A stretch of DNA of 64,000 nucleotides from an uncultured Alphaproteobacteria bacterium (GCA_937923625.1 CALDTV010000009.1:109538-173537), one strand, 5' to 3'. Positions 25,951-34,991 are shown, numbered from the stretch's first letter. Notes: generated by a model from the letters alone, not told the origin. Made by a program: numbers and translations.

Positions 25951-28632
25951 TTAAGCTGCTTTTTTGACGTTAATCGTTTTGGATTTATTATCTTTTTGCT
26001 TGATCGCTTCTTGCGCCGCAGCAAGGCGAGCGATGGGGACGCGATACGGGGAACAGGACACATAATCTAAGCCACAAGATTCAAAGAACGCAATAGAAGC
26101 TGGGTCGCCGCCATGTTCGCCACAAATACCGAGTTTAATATCGTCACGCGTTGAGCGTCCACGTTGGCAGGCCATGTCGACTAATTGGCCAACGCCGCTT
26201 TGGTCTAATGTTTGGAAAGGGTCTTTTTCTAAAATGCCTTGTTCCACATATTCAGGAAGGAATTTTGCGGCGTCATCGCGGCTCATCCCCATACACGTCT
26301 GGGTTAGGTCGTTTGTGCCGAAGCTGAAAAATTCTGCTTCGGTTGCGACATCATCCGCCATCAACGCGGCGCGTGGCATTTCGATCATTGTACCGACCAT
26401 ATATTTAACGGTTTTTCCTTTTTCTTTAAATACCGCTTCAGCTTGTTCAATCACGATGTCTTTAAGAATTTTTAGTTCTTCTTTACCGATAATAAGCGGA
26501 ATCATCACCTCAGGAATCGCATCCGTTTCAACAGCGGCTTCAAAAATTGCGCGGGCTTGCATGGCGCAAATTTCAGGGTACGTGATTGCCAAACGGCAAC
26601 CACGGTGACCCAACATAGGATTGGCTTCGTGCAGCTCGTTCTGACGGCGCGTGACAAAATCCGCGTCCAGTCCCGCGGTCTTGGTGAAATGCGCGATATC
26701 TTCCATCGTCTGCGGTAAAAATTCATGAAGCGGCGGATCAAGCAAGCGAATGGTGATCGGAAGGCCGTTCATAATTTTAAAGAGCTCTGTAAAGTCACTG
26801 CGTTGTTCAGGCAATAATTTTGCCAAGGCTTGCTCGCGCCCTACTTTATCTGTGGCAAAAATCATTTCGCGAACATGCTGAATACGGTCAGGGTCAAAAA
26901 ACATGTGCTCTGTACGACAAAGGCCAATGCCTTCCGCGCCAAAATCAACCGCTGTTTGCGCATCCAATGGCGTTTCCGCATTGGTACGAATTTTCATACG
27001 GCGCGCTTTATCCGCCCATTGCATGACCGTGTCAAAATCACCCGATAATTCAGGTTTAATTGTATCAACTGCCCCCAACATGACCTCGCCGGTTGAACCA
27101 TCAATGGTCACAAGATCGCCTGCCTTGATTGTGTGTGCGCCAACTGACATTGACTGGGTTTTGTAATCAATCGCAATCGCTCCTGCGCCTGCCACACAGG
27201 CACGCCCCATCCCACGCGCCACAACCGCCGCATGAGACGTCATGCCGCCGCGCGTGGTCAAAATCCCCGCCGCCGCATGCATACCATGAATATCTTCTGG
27301 TGATGTTTCAACACGGCAAAGCATGACTTGCTCCCCCGCTTGCGCGCGTTTTTCAGCTTCGTCTGCCGTGAACACAACAATTCCCGCCGCCGCACCAGGG
27401 GAGGCAGGGAGGCCTTTGGTTAAAATTGTTTTTGCCGCTTTTGGATCGAGCGTCGGGTGAAGCAATTGATCGAGAGAAGCCGGCTCCAAACGCATTAAGG
27501 CTTCTTGCTCATCAATTAATTTTTCGTTCACCATATCGACAGCGATTTTTAAGGCCGCCGCCGCCGTGCGTTTACCGCTTCGGGTTTGCAACATATAAAG
27601 CTTGCCTTGCTGAACGGTGAATTCAATGTCTTGCATGTCTTTATAATGCGCCTCAAGCTTCAGACGCGTTTCATTTAATTCATTAAAGACTTCTGGCATA
27701 ACTTCTTCCATAGATGGAAGGTCACTACCCTCTTTTTCTTTTCCTTGAATCGTCAAGGATTGCGGCGTTCTGATACCCGCCACAACATCTTCGCCTTGGG
27801 CGTTCACAAGATATTCACCATAGAAAAAGTTTTCACCATTGGAAGGGTCACGGGTAAAGGCAACACCCGTTGCACAGTCATCCCCCATATTACCAAACAC
27901 CATGGATTGCACATTGACGGCCGTGCCCCAATCGGCGGGGATATCATTAATTTCACGGTATTTAATCGCCCGTGGCACCATCCACGAGCTAAAGACTGCG
28001 CCAATCGCGCCCCATAATTGCTCTTGTGGATCTTCGGGGAACGGACGCCCAAGCTGGCGTTCAACCATTTCTTTATATTGTGCGACGACCTGCTTCCAGC
28101 CCTCCGCCGTGATGTCGGTATCTTCGGATACTTCCATGTCACGCTTGTGCTGTTCCATGATGTCTTCAAAATCGTGATGCTCTAACCCCATGACCACATC
28201 ACCATACATTTGAACAAAACGGCGGTAGCTATCCCATGCAAAGCGCGCGTCCCCTGATTTTTTTACCAGCCCTTCGACTGTTTGGTCATTCAAGCCAAGG
28301 TTCAAAACAGTATCCATCATACCCGGCATCGACACCCGCGCGCCAGAGCGCACAGAGACAAGTAGCGGGTTTTCAGCATCGCCGAATTTCATATCCATTT
28401 GGGATTCAATCGCCGCCAGCGCGTCATTGACTTGGGCTTTTAACGCTTCAGGGTAATTATTTTCATTCTCATAAAATGCGGTACAGACCTCGGTTGTGAT
28501 GGTAAAACCCGGCGGGACAGGCAAACCAAGGGAGGACATTTCGGCCAAATTCGCGCCTTTACCGCCCAATAAATTACGCATTTCAGCCTTACCGTCGGTT
28601 GTTTTGCCGAAGCTATAAACCCATTTTGTCAT
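25951..28632 (-). CDS. ppdK: Pyruvate, phosphate dikinase
   Basis: Interconverts pyruvate + ATP + Pi and phosphoenolpyruvate + AMP + PPi, linking glycolysis and gluconeogenesis. The 893 residues comprise an N-terminal ATP-grasp domain (MRNLLGGKGANLAEM; SVRSGARVSMPGMMDT), a swivelling phosphohistidine domain (TRGGMTSHAAVVARGMG, catalytic His) and a C-terminal TIM barrel (GLCRTEHMFF; GICGEHGGDPAS with the catalytic Cys). I prefer the ATG at 28632 over the one at 28650 because AAGGG lies 7 bases before it and the protein then starts MTKWVYSFG as usual. Confidence 0.97.
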   Translation of the reverse strand: MTKWVYSFGKTTDGKAEMRNLLGGKGANLAEMSSLGLPVPPGFTITTEVCTAFYENENNYPEALKAQVNDALAAIESQMDMKFGDAENPLLVSVRSGARVSMPGMMDTVLNLGLNDQTVEGLVKKSGDARFAWDSYRRFVQMYGDVVMGLEHHDFEDIMEQHKRDMEVSEDTDITAEGWKQVVAQYKEMVERQLGRPFPEDPQEQLWGAIGAVFSSWMVPRAIKYREINDIPADWGTAVNVQSMVFGNMGDDCATGVAFTRDPSNGENFFYGEYLVNAQGEDVVAGIRTPQSLTIQGKEKEGSDLPSMEEVMPEVFNELNETRLKLEAHYKDMQDIEFTVQQGKLYMLQTRSGKRTAAAALKIAVDMVNEKLIDEQEALMRLEPASLDQLLHPTLDPKAAKTILTKGLPASPGAAAGIVVFTADEAEKRAQAGEQVMLCRVETSPEDIHGMHAAAGILTTRGGMTSHAAVVARGMGRACVAGAGAIAIDYKTQSMSVGAHTIKAGDLVTIDGSTGEVMLGAVDTIKPELSGDFDTVMQWADKARRMKIRTNAETPLDAQTAVDFGAEGIGLCRTEHMFFDPDRIQHVREMIFATDKVGREQALAKLLPEQRSDFTELFKIMNGLPITIRLLDPPLHEFLPQTMEDIAHFTKTAGLDADFVTRRQNELHEANPMLGHRGCRLAITYPEICAMQARAIFEAAVETDAIPEVMIPLIIGKEELKILKDIVIEQAEAVFKEKGKTVKYMVGTMIEMPRAALMADDVATEAEFFSFGTNDLTQTCMGMSRDDAAKFLPEYVEQGILEKDPFQTLDQSGVGQLVDMACQRGRSTRDDIKLGICGEHGGDPASIAFFESCGLDYVSCSPYRVPIARLAAAQEAIKQKDNKSKTINVKKAA

Positions 28633-28736
28633 AGAGATACCCTTTGTCATGGTCAGTTAATTGGAATAGCTCTGAATTTAGCCATTTTACGCCAAAAATC
28701 TAGGGGTAAAGAACGAATAAATCACAAAGAAATATA

Positions 28737-28765
28737 TTGACATAACTTTAAAACATCAATACTTC
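28737..28765 (+). promoter_or_regulatory. Probable promoter with TTGACATAA start (28799 gene)
   Basis: TTGACA (28737-28742), 17-base spacer beginning TAACTTTAAA, then a weak -10 TACTTC. The first 16 bases are identical to the promoter at 54574. Confidence 0.45.
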
Positions 28766-28798
28766 TCATCGCCTTATTCACTATTTTCACTAAATAAA

Positions 28799-29164
28799 AT
28801 GGCAAAGCACTATTTTCACAACGCCCACCGAAGCTTAGATCAAATCATTGGCTGTCCCGCAGAAATAAAAGTTCCTGCTCAATATAATGTTGAACCACTT
28901 CACGGCGCTTTTGTAAGAGCTGTTAGCAACTTCCAAGCCGCTAAAGACAGATCATACACGATTGGCAATGATGCCCTTTCGCGAAGCTATTCCCTGCTTG
29001 TTAGGGAAGCATTTAACAGCGATCAAGAAGGCGCAAAAAAATGTTTGTCTAGATTTGACACGTATTATGAAAGCGAGCTTAAAGCTCTTTCAACAGCATT
29101 AAACATAGATCATCGTCAACGGCATACCGCATACCATGCGTTACAGCATCCCGGTCGTACGTAA
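28799..29164 (+). CDS. Small unknown protein, 3' overlap with acetyltransferase
   Basis: No family recognised; 121 residues. There is no signal peptide and the protein is probably helical throughout (FVRAVSNFQAAKDRS; SRSYSLLVREAF). The last 86 bases overlap the 3' end of the opposite-strand acetyltransferase, so the tail (residues about 94-121) may be only antisense-shaped sequence. It stands alone under a TTGACATAA promoter shared with other orphan genes in the window. No ribosome binding site is visible. Probably real, function unknown. Confidence 0.55.
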   Translation: MAKHYFHNAHRSLDQIIGCPAEIKVPAQYNVEPLHGAFVRAVSNFQAAKDRSYTIGNDALSRSYSLLVREAFNSDQEGAKKCLSRFDTYYESELKALSTALNIDHRQRHTAYHALQHPGRT

Positions 29165-29570
29165 CACCATTGCCATCCGGCATATAGCCTAATTTAAAAT
29201 AGAGGCGTTGGGCGGGGCCGTAATCTTTTGTTAAACCGACGGAGATGCCGACATATTCCGCGCCTTGATCACGGGCGATATTTTCGAACGCTTCAACCAT
29301 TGCTGTCGCAATGCCTTGTTGCCGATGATCTGGAAGAACATTTAAATCCTGAATTTCTGGAATTTCCAGTTTTTGATACAAACTATATTTAGGATCAAAA
29401 TTTAAAATGCCAAAGCCAGCGTTTTGTTTTTCAACAGTTGCGATCAAAAGCAAACAATCTTTTTCAAAACAAGATTCAAAATATCCCTCATCCTTTTGAC
29501 CGATTTTTTCATATAGATCATAAAGCGCGGGAATGTCCGCTTCTGTTGCTTGACGAATTTTGACATTCAT
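29079..29570 (-). CDS. GNAT-family N-acetyltransferase
   Basis: A 163-residue GCN5-related acetyltransferase that would move an acetyl group from acetyl-CoA to an amine. The N-terminus is VKIRQATEADIPALYDLYEKI. The acetyl-CoA pyrophosphate loop is seen in VLPDHRQQGIATAMVEAFE (Q/R-x-x-G-x-A form), preceded by the strand EIQDLNVLPD, and the C-terminal YFKLGYMPDGNG is typical. The substrate is unknown. It is the last gene of a minus-strand run with DUF2147, a second GNAT and trmN6. Confidence 0.88.
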   Translation of the reverse strand: MNVKIRQATEADIPALYDLYEKIGQKDEGYFESCFEKDCLLLIATVEKQNAGFGILNFDPKYSLYQKLEIPEIQDLNVLPDHRQQGIATAMVEAFENIARDQGAEYVGISVGLTKDYGPAQRLYFKLGYMPDGNGVTYDRDAVTHGMRYAVDDDLCLMLLKEL

Positions 29571-29572
29571 TA

Positions 29573-30031
29573 TTATGGTGCTTTACAGACAGGGTAATCA
29601 GCCGCGCTGACGCGTGTCCAATTTTGAGATTTACCAAATAAAGGCACACCAACATAGCCACGGACTTTTAATCTATCTTGGCTTTTTATGGTTAGCGTTG
29701 CGTCATAAACATCGCCATCATCCGCTTTATATATTTTGCCGTTCTGCCATTCATTCAGATTATTTTTATTTTGTTTTAACCCCTGCACAATTTGTAACCC
29801 GCACATGGGTTGCCCCCGTAAATTTTCTTGGGGGTTTTTATTATCAAACTGCATTCCACCCTCAATAATCCAAGAAATATAACCACATAAGGAGTCACCA
29901 CATTTTTTAACGTCAATAACTGAGCGTTTATTTTCTGTAAGCCATAATCCCGTTGGATCAAAAGCCGTTTGCGCCTTTGCAGAACTCAACGCCCCAACGA
30001 TCACCATTAATAAAGCGAGTAAAAATTTCAT
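29573..30031 (-). CDS. DUF2147 family exported protein
   Basis: A 152-residue protein with a signal peptide (MKFLLALLMVIVGALSSAKA). The mature part matches DUF2147: DPTGLWLTENKRSVIDVKKCGDSLCGYI near the start, GQPMCGLQIVQGLKQ in the middle and LKVRGYVGVPLFGKSQNWTR near the end. It is a small beta-rich periplasmic protein, often seen with stress or envelope genes; function unproven. Cys residues at CGDSLC suggest a disulphide. It lies 2 bases from the downstream acetyltransferase, so they are cotranscribed. Confidence 0.88.
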   Translation of the reverse strand: MKFLLALLMVIVGALSSAKAQTAFDPTGLWLTENKRSVIDVKKCGDSLCGYISWIIEGGMQFDNKNPQENLRGQPMCGLQIVQGLKQNKNNLNEWQNGKIYKADDGDVYDATLTIKSQDRLKVRGYVGVPLFGKSQNWTRVSAADYPVCKAP

Positions 30032-30051
30032 AAGAACCCCCTGATCATTTT

Positions 30052-30513
30052 TTAAAGACTTTTTTGCATATAAGTCATAAAGAATTCTTCATTGTCTGGG
30101 CCGAATGTACAAGTTTTTTGTTCTGTAATTTCAAACCCATGCGCCAAATATAAATTCCCTACACTGCCATTAGGGGCAGAATAGTCCAAAATGGCTTTTG
30201 CATAGCCCGATAATTTTAAATGCGCCAGCGCCGCCTCCAGCAAGGCTTTTCCATACCCCTCGCCCTGATAATCACTATTAACTTGAAGTCTTTTAATTTC
30301 AGCTGTTTTTGCGTCTACTCTTTTCATAGCAATCATGCCGATAATTTTGTCGTTCTTTTCTAAAACAAAAAACGTCTCATAGACATTTTGAATATCTTTC
30401 ATATCTGTGTGAAAAGATAAATTTTTTGTAAACCCATCATTTTCAGAGATAGTTTTAACATGTAACGCCCAAACCTGTTCTTGGTCGCTTGGCTTATATT
30501 CTCTTATTTTCAA
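30052..30513 (-). CDS. GNAT-family N-acetyltransferase
   Basis: A 153-residue acetyltransferase. The N-terminus is MKIREYKPSDQEQVWALHVK. The acetyl-CoA-binding motif is VNSDYQGEGYGKALLEAALAH near residues 78-98, and the C-terminal part has NLYLAHGFEITEQKTCTFG. The opening and the YQGEGYGKALL loop resemble small-molecule or amino-acid acetyltransferases of the YitI/ElaA-like group. It overlaps the end of trmN6 by 4 bases, hence translational coupling. Confidence 0.87.
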   Translation of the reverse strand: MKIREYKPSDQEQVWALHVKTISENDGFTKNLSFHTDMKDIQNVYETFFVLEKNDKIIGMIAMKRVDAKTAEIKRLQVNSDYQGEGYGKALLEAALAHLKLSGYAKAILDYSAPNGSVGNLYLAHGFEITEQKTCTFGPDNEEFFMTYMQKSL

Positions 30514-31247
30514 AATAGCCTCTCTCCATCCCGTAAGATTTTTTCTGTTTGCGCGGTATAATTGCGGTTGTCTTTTTCACCATGAAGCGCGAGCCCTGCG
30601 TGCATCTTCATGGATGAATAGCGATCCTTATAGGCACGGACAATCACGCGGCTTGCTTGTTCGCCTTGCCTTGGCCAGAAAGGAAAAATTTCCAGCGCGC
30701 CAAATCGCTTTCCTAAGCCGATAATAATTTTATCTAAATGATCAGCGCGGTGAATCATTGTTAACGACCCTTTTGATTTTAAACAAAAATGCGCCGTATC
30801 AATCCAGTCTTTGACCGTCATCTTATTGTCACCATGCCCCATCGCAGTGGCTTTTTCATCTGAAGGCGATCTTAAATGTTTTTCTGCTTCTAAATATGGC
30901 GGATTACAAATCACATGATGAAACGCTTTTTCTTCGCGGTAATCACGTATATCCATAGTGATAAAATCTGTTTGCTCCGCAAAATTATGCGCCGCCGCGT
31001 TATATTCCGCCAAGTCAGCATGATCTTTTTGGATTTCAACGCCCGTTAAATCAACCCCCGCAACCCGCGCCAAAACACAAAGCCCTGCGCCGCCAACACC
31101 ACACCCCATATCAAGAATTTTCTCCCCCGTCACAACAGGGCAAGCCGCCGCTAGCAAGATGCTGTCCATCGACGTCTTGAACCCCGCGGCACTATGGCGG
31201 AGTTTCAATCGCTTGTTCAGCACATAAATATCTTGAGTTGTCGTCAT
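30510..31247 (-). CDS. trmN6: tRNA1(Val) adenine-N6-methyltransferase-like protein
   Basis: A 245-residue SAM-dependent methyltransferase of the YfiC/TrmN6 group, which methylates A37 of tRNA-Val. Motif I is EKILDMGCGVGGAGLC near 43-58, acidic loop GVEIQKDH near 70-77, and the N6-adenine signature NPPY is seen in HVICNPPYLEAEKH near 113-125. The N-terminus QDIYVLNKRLKLRHSAAGFKTSMDSILLA is typical. Its start lies 21 bases from the divergent polyprenyl synthase gene, so their promoters overlap. Confidence 0.88.
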   Translation of the reverse strand: MTTTQDIYVLNKRLKLRHSAAGFKTSMDSILLAAACPVVTGEKILDMGCGVGGAGLCVLARVAGVDLTGVEIQKDHADLAEYNAAAHNFAEQTDFITMDIRDYREEKAFHHVICNPPYLEAEKHLRSPSDEKATAMGHGDNKMTVKDWIDTAHFCLKSKGSLTMIHRADHLDKIIIGLGKRFGALEIFPFWPRQGEQASRVIVRAYKDRYSSMKMHAGLALHGEKDNRNYTAQTEKILRDGERLF

Positions 31248-31268
31248 ACTGGCATTAAACCCTATATT

Positions 31269-32279
31269 ATGACTGCATTACAGCAAAAAACACCACAATC
31301 GCAAAGCCCCCTTGATGCTTTGCAGGCCGCCATGCGTGACGACATGACCGCGGTCAATGCGATGATTATTGAACATATGCAATCCGATGTGCCACTGATC
31401 CCGCAACTGGCGAGTTATCTTATTGCGGCAGGCGGCAAGCGTATAAGGCCACTTTTAACCTTGGCATGCACATCTTTGTTTAATGGCGACATGGTGCGGG
31501 CGCACCGCCTTTCTGCCGCCGTGGAGTTTATCCATACAGCAACATTGCTGCATGATGATGTGGTCGATGATAGCGTGCAGCGCCGCGGTAAAGACTCTGC
31601 CAATATTGTCTTTGGGAACGAAGCCAGCGTATTGGTCGGGGATTTTCTTTTCTCTCGCGCTTTTCAGCTCATGGTCGCGGATGGCAATTTAGACGTCTTA
31701 CGCATTTTATCCAACGCCTCCGCCGTGATTGCCGAAGGCGAAGTTTTACAATTAAGCGCGCAAAATAATATCGACACCACAATGGAGGATTATTTGGCGG
31801 TGATCGAAGGTAAAACCGCGTCACTTTTTGCCGCCGCCTGCGAAGTAGGCCCCGTGATTGCCGATGAGGACGCAGCAACGGTAAAGCATATGCGTGATTT
31901 TGGCATGAACCTTGGCATGGCATTTCAAATTATTGACGATGTATTGGATTATAACGCCGAACGCGCAAAATTGGGCAAAACCATTGGCGATGATTTCCGT
32001 GAAGGAAAAATGACGGCTCCCGTAATTTTAGCCATTCAAAACGCAAATGACAAAGAACGTGAATTTTGGCAACGGACGTTAGGCGATAAAAATCAACACG
32101 ATGGCGATATTGATACTGCCTTAGAGTTAATGAATAAAAATGATACCATAGCGCAAGGCATGAAAATGGCGCGAACATATGGCAATGAGGCCATTAAAAA
32201 CCTCGCCCTACTTCCCGCCACCGCTCTCAAAACCACGCTTGAAAATATCGTAACTTTCACAATTGAAAGAGAATTTTAA
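31269..32279 (+). CDS. ispB: Polyprenyl diphosphate synthase (octaprenyl/decaprenyl type)
   Basis: Builds the long isoprenoid side chain of ubiquinone from IPP and an allylic diphosphate. The 336 residues include both Asp-rich motifs: LLHDDVVDDSVQRRG near 88-102 (DDxxD) and FQIIDDVLDYNAERAKLGK near 219-237 (DDxxD). GGKRIRPLLTLA near 54-65 is also diagnostic. I place the start at the ATG at 31269; the frame upstream of it lies in the divergent trmN6 gene. A possible TTGAGT-17-TAAACC promoter ends 7 bases before this ATG. Chain length cannot be told from sequence alone. It complements dxs in this window, both being in isoprenoid supply. Confidence 0.93.
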   Translation: MTALQQKTPQSQSPLDALQAAMRDDMTAVNAMIIEHMQSDVPLIPQLASYLIAAGGKRIRPLLTLACTSLFNGDMVRAHRLSAAVEFIHTATLLHDDVVDDSVQRRGKDSANIVFGNEASVLVGDFLFSRAFQLMVADGNLDVLRILSNASAVIAEGEVLQLSAQNNIDTTMEDYLAVIEGKTASLFAAACEVGPVIADEDAATVKHMRDFGMNLGMAFQIIDDVLDYNAERAKLGKTIGDDFREGKMTAPVILAIQNANDKEREFWQRTLGDKNQHDGDIDTALELMNKNDTIAQGMKMARTYGNEAIKNLALLPATALKTTLENIVTFTIEREF

Positions 32280-32283
32280 ATTT

Positions 32284-32312
32284 TTGTAACTTTATCGTGA
32301 AAGCTTTAGAAT
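32284..32312 (+). promoter_or_regulatory. Promoter for the 32320 gene, leaderless type
   Basis: TTGTAA (32284-32289), 17-base spacer, TAGAAT (32307-32312), then 7 bases to the ATG at 32320. Confidence 0.65.
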
Positions 32313-32319
32313 AAACCTT

Positions 32320-32946
32320 ATGCGATTTACCCTTTTATTTTTATCAGCAATAATTGCTATGAGTGCCACCGCGCATGCGCGTCCTGTTTCTTATCCTGGT
32401 GGGTGGACATTGATGGTGATGAATGACAAAGATAAAAACTCTTCGCATATTCATTATTCCCCTTCTGCAAAACATTCTATCGGATGGCGCCATGATTATT
32501 TACGGGACTCCAGCACGCATATTGACAGTGTACAGCTGAATAATTTGCTCAAACGTTGGAACAAACCGCAAGAGCAAGCCAATCTTTATTTAAAATCTGG
32601 TATTGGTATATCACGCGAAGATGGAGATTTTAGCCCCGCCGCTTATACGGGTATTGCGGCAGATTGGGAAACACGGCGTTATTTTACGTCCTACGAAAAT
32701 CATTTCTTATGGGCGAATAACGACACAAAACATATTGAACATAAAGCGCGAATAGGTGTTGCGCCCTATATAGGTGATTACGGTGATTTTCATACATGGA
32801 TCATGCTTCAGGCGGATTACGATGCAGGAGAGCAAGATAGCTTTTCGATGACACCGCTTGTTCGCTTTTTTAAAGGTACCACTTTGGTTGAAGCGGGTTA
32901 TAATTTAGATGACGGTATTTTATTTAATTTTGTTCAACGATTTTAA
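32320..32946 (+). CDS. Exported beta-strand-rich protein, probable outer-membrane protein
   Basis: No named family. The 208 residues start with a signal peptide (MRFTLLFLSAIIAMSATAHA). The mature protein alternates polar and hydrophobic residues as in beta-barrels (LYLKSGIGIS; TWIMLQADYDAG; TTLVEAGYNLDD) and ends with FVQRF, the C-terminal Phe that marks outer-membrane barrels for assembly. It is cotranscribed with the small heavy-metal-domain protein that follows after 10 bases, so a role in metal handling at the envelope is likely but unproven. Confidence 0.8.
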   Translation: MRFTLLFLSAIIAMSATAHARPVSYPGGWTLMVMNDKDKNSSHIHYSPSAKHSIGWRHDYLRDSSTHIDSVQLNNLLKRWNKPQEQANLYLKSGIGISREDGDFSPAAYTGIAADWETRRYFTSYENHFLWANNDTKHIEHKARIGVAPYIGDYGDFHTWIMLQADYDAGEQDSFSMTPLVRFFKGTTLVEAGYNLDDGILFNFVQRF

Positions 32947-32956
32947 GGAGAAAATC

Positions 32957-33247
32957 ATGAAAAATATATTAGGCGTTTTATCAATCATCATGTTGCTGAT
33001 AGCAGCTCCCGTTCATGCCGAGGGGACAAAAGATATTATTGTGAAAGTAGACGGTATGGTGTGTGACTTTTGCGCGCAATCTTTGACAAAAATTTTCGGT
33101 AAAGAAGACAGCGTGAATGACATTGATGTCAGCCTTGATGACCAAACCGTGACAATTGATACAAAAGACGATCAAGATCTACCAGATGAAAAAATCAAAG
33201 AGCTGATTGAATGGGGTGGGTATGACTTGGTTGAGATAAAGCGCTAA
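32957..33247 (+). CDS. Periplasmic heavy-metal-associated (HMA) domain protein, MerP-like
   Basis: A 96-residue protein. I start it at the ATG at 32957, preceded by AAGGAG at ideal spacing, which gives a signal peptide MKNILGVLSIIMLLIAAPVHA. The mature part is a single ferredoxin-like HMA domain with the metal-binding loop GMVCDFCAQSL (CxxC) near residues 35-45, followed by VNDIDVSLDDQTVTID and the terminal IKELIEWGGYDLVEIKR. It binds a soft metal such as Cu(I) or Hg(II) by family knowledge. The partner gene is the outer-membrane-like protein upstream; no metal ATPase or reductase is adjacent. Confidence 0.9.
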   Translation: MKNILGVLSIIMLLIAAPVHAEGTKDIIVKVDGMVCDFCAQSLTKIFGKEDSVNDIDVSLDDQTVTIDTKDDQDLPDEKIKELIEWGGYDLVEIKR

Positions 33248-33254
33248 ACTAAGC

Positions 33255-33632
33255 TTATTTTTTCTTACACGGAAACACCTGAAACAGCGCAAGACTGACA
33301 GCTGGCGCGGCGATGAAAGAGTCGTGATAGGCATTCTTATCTAAATATTGCCAAACAATATCTTGCAAATCATTTAGCTTTGCCGTTTGTGGCACACATA
33401 AATCAATGTTGGGTGATGTCCCCAATGAGCGCAAAAGATTGTGGTAATCAATCAAACCTGCAATGTAAGCCTGACAAGTCGCGTGCCCACCAGCAACTGT
33501 TTCTTTACCATTCGCATCACGTTTACAAAGCTCTAAAAGATACGCACCAGAAATCAATGCGCCTGTTTTTTCTGCCTGCGCCACATTTGGCACGATCGAA
33601 ATCATGAACATCATTAACAGTAAAAAACGCAT
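33255..33632 (-). CDS. Rap1a/Tai-family immunity-like protein
   Basis: A 125-residue exported protein with a signal peptide (MRFLLLMMFMISIVPNVAQA). The mature protein has the Rap1a/Tai pattern: SGAYLLELCKRD near 28-39, CQAYIAGLIDYHNLL near 53-67, then a Cys in IDLCVPQTAKLNDLQDIVWQYL and a final Cys in VFPCKKK. Members neutralise type VI secretion amidase effectors in the periplasm. No effector or T6SS gene is in the window, so this is an orphan immunity or a relative with another use. It lies next to the helicase-tail gene on the same strand (12 bases). Confidence 0.75.
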   Translation of the reverse strand: MRFLLLMMFMISIVPNVAQAEKTGALISGAYLLELCKRDANGKETVAGGHATCQAYIAGLIDYHNLLRSLGTSPNIDLCVPQTAKLNDLQDIVWQYLDKNAYHDSFIAAPAVSLALFQVFPCKKK

Positions 33633-33644
33633 TGCTTTTTATTC

Positions 33645-34874
33645 TTAATCTTTTTTGGTAACTTTTAACTGGCTAAGGATAGCAAACGGCGAATCTTCGG
33701 GGTTTGCTTCTACTTCAGCCTTGTAAATGCGTTGCTGTGGCGGCTTTTTGGCGTTTGATTTTTTCTTATCAAATTTCTTTTTATTCGATGAAAATGTTTT
33801 GTCGCTAAATTTCTTGTTTGGGCGCGCAGGCGGAGCAGCGTCACTTGCGGCATTCATCGCCTTGCCGCGTTTTAACGCAAATGTCGCTAAATCAGGCTTT
33901 AGAATTTCTTTTGGCTTTTCGGTTGCCACATCCGACTTGGCGTCGACTTTAGTTTTCTCAACTGGCTTTACTTCATCAGATTGAACTTCAACAGACTTCA
34001 CTTCTTCGGCTCGAGCTTCTTGTGGCTGAGATTTTTCTGGTTTAGCTGACGCTCCCTCTGTCGCCTCTGCCGTTTTATCTTCTTCTGCCTTTACCGCATC
34101 CGCAGGATCATAAATCTTCTTATGCCCCATCGCTTCAAGAATTGCGTATAAATCAGCAATATTACTCCCCAGCCATTCAGCCATTTGATGTTGCGCCTGA
34201 AATTTGCCTTCTTTGGCGGTATCATATACCGCGCAAATCACCCGATCCAACATGTCAACGCGCATCGAACGCGGTCCATATACAGGATAGCCAATGGCGC
34301 TATAATAAGCCTTATCAATATCTTTTCCTTCAACAGAAAAAGACACAATTCCATCTGGTGGCGCCACAGCGGGGAGTTCTTTATCCGCCCTCAAAGAGAG
34401 CAACATTGCCCGCAAACGAACAGCCGCAGGTTTATTTAATTCTGGTAGATAGACAATCAACGGCCCAAAACGAATTTTCTTCGTTCGCAACGTTGCGCGG
34501 TCATCTTCGCTCATTTGGCCAATCAACTGTTGCAAATCTTCACGCGGCAAAATACCCAACGCATCATGCAGTTTCTGCGCAATCTCTTTTGCCGCACCAT
34601 CGGCAATATCATCATCTTGCAATTTGAATAACGGCTCTAAGGCTTCGCGGACATACCGCCTTAACCATTCTTGAACAAATTTTAAAATAGCGTCTTTGTC
34701 TTGTCCCGCCAAAATATCACTATCAACCAAAGAGCAAGAGGGCATTAATAAGCCCTCGCCTTTTTTGATCTCGGCAATAACCTCCCCTGGCATGGGATTG
34801 GTGAGATCTTTTTGCCATTTAATCTGACCCTCTTCGGTCAAAACAAATTGCTTATCGAGTGCGTTAATAATCAT
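33645..34874 (-). CDS. Stand-alone C-terminal part of an alphaproteobacterial SUV3-like helicase
   Basis: A 409-residue protein without helicase motifs. Residues 1-250 resemble, from memory, the region after the helicase domains in the large alphaproteobacterial SUV3-like RNA/DNA helicase: LTEEGQIKWQKD, FVQEWLRRYVREALEPLF, RFGPLIVYLPELNKPAAVRLRAMLLSL, then IGYPVYGPRSMRVDMLDRV. Residues 265-400 are a long Lys/Glu/Ala-rich disordered tail with a basic cluster (KKKFDKKKSNAKK), fit for nucleic-acid binding. The start at 34874 lies after a normal spacer and no helicase frame precedes it. So either the helicase is split here or this domain works alone. Confidence 0.7.
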   Translation of the reverse strand: MIINALDKQFVLTEEGQIKWQKDLTNPMPGEVIAEIKKGEGLLMPSCSLVDSDILAGQDKDAILKFVQEWLRRYVREALEPLFKLQDDDIADGAAKEIAQKLHDALGILPREDLQQLIGQMSEDDRATLRTKKIRFGPLIVYLPELNKPAAVRLRAMLLSLRADKELPAVAPPDGIVSFSVEGKDIDKAYYSAIGYPVYGPRSMRVDMLDRVICAVYDTAKEGKFQAQHQMAEWLGSNIADLYAILEAMGHKKIYDPADAVKAEEDKTAEATEGASAKPEKSQPQEARAEEVKSVEVQSDEVKPVEKTKVDAKSDVATEKPKEILKPDLATFALKRGKAMNAASDAAPPARPNKKFSDKTFSSNKKKFDKKKSNAKKPPQQRIYKAEVEANPEDSPFAILSQLKVTKKD

Positions 34875-34991
34875 TTCCTTTTATCTACCTAGTTTTGCCA
34901 CACTTTGAAAGTAAAAATAAGATAAATAGAGGCTTTAGCACCCATAAAAAACTTGTTAAGGTGCCCGAAATTCAAATTTAAGGAAAAAACT

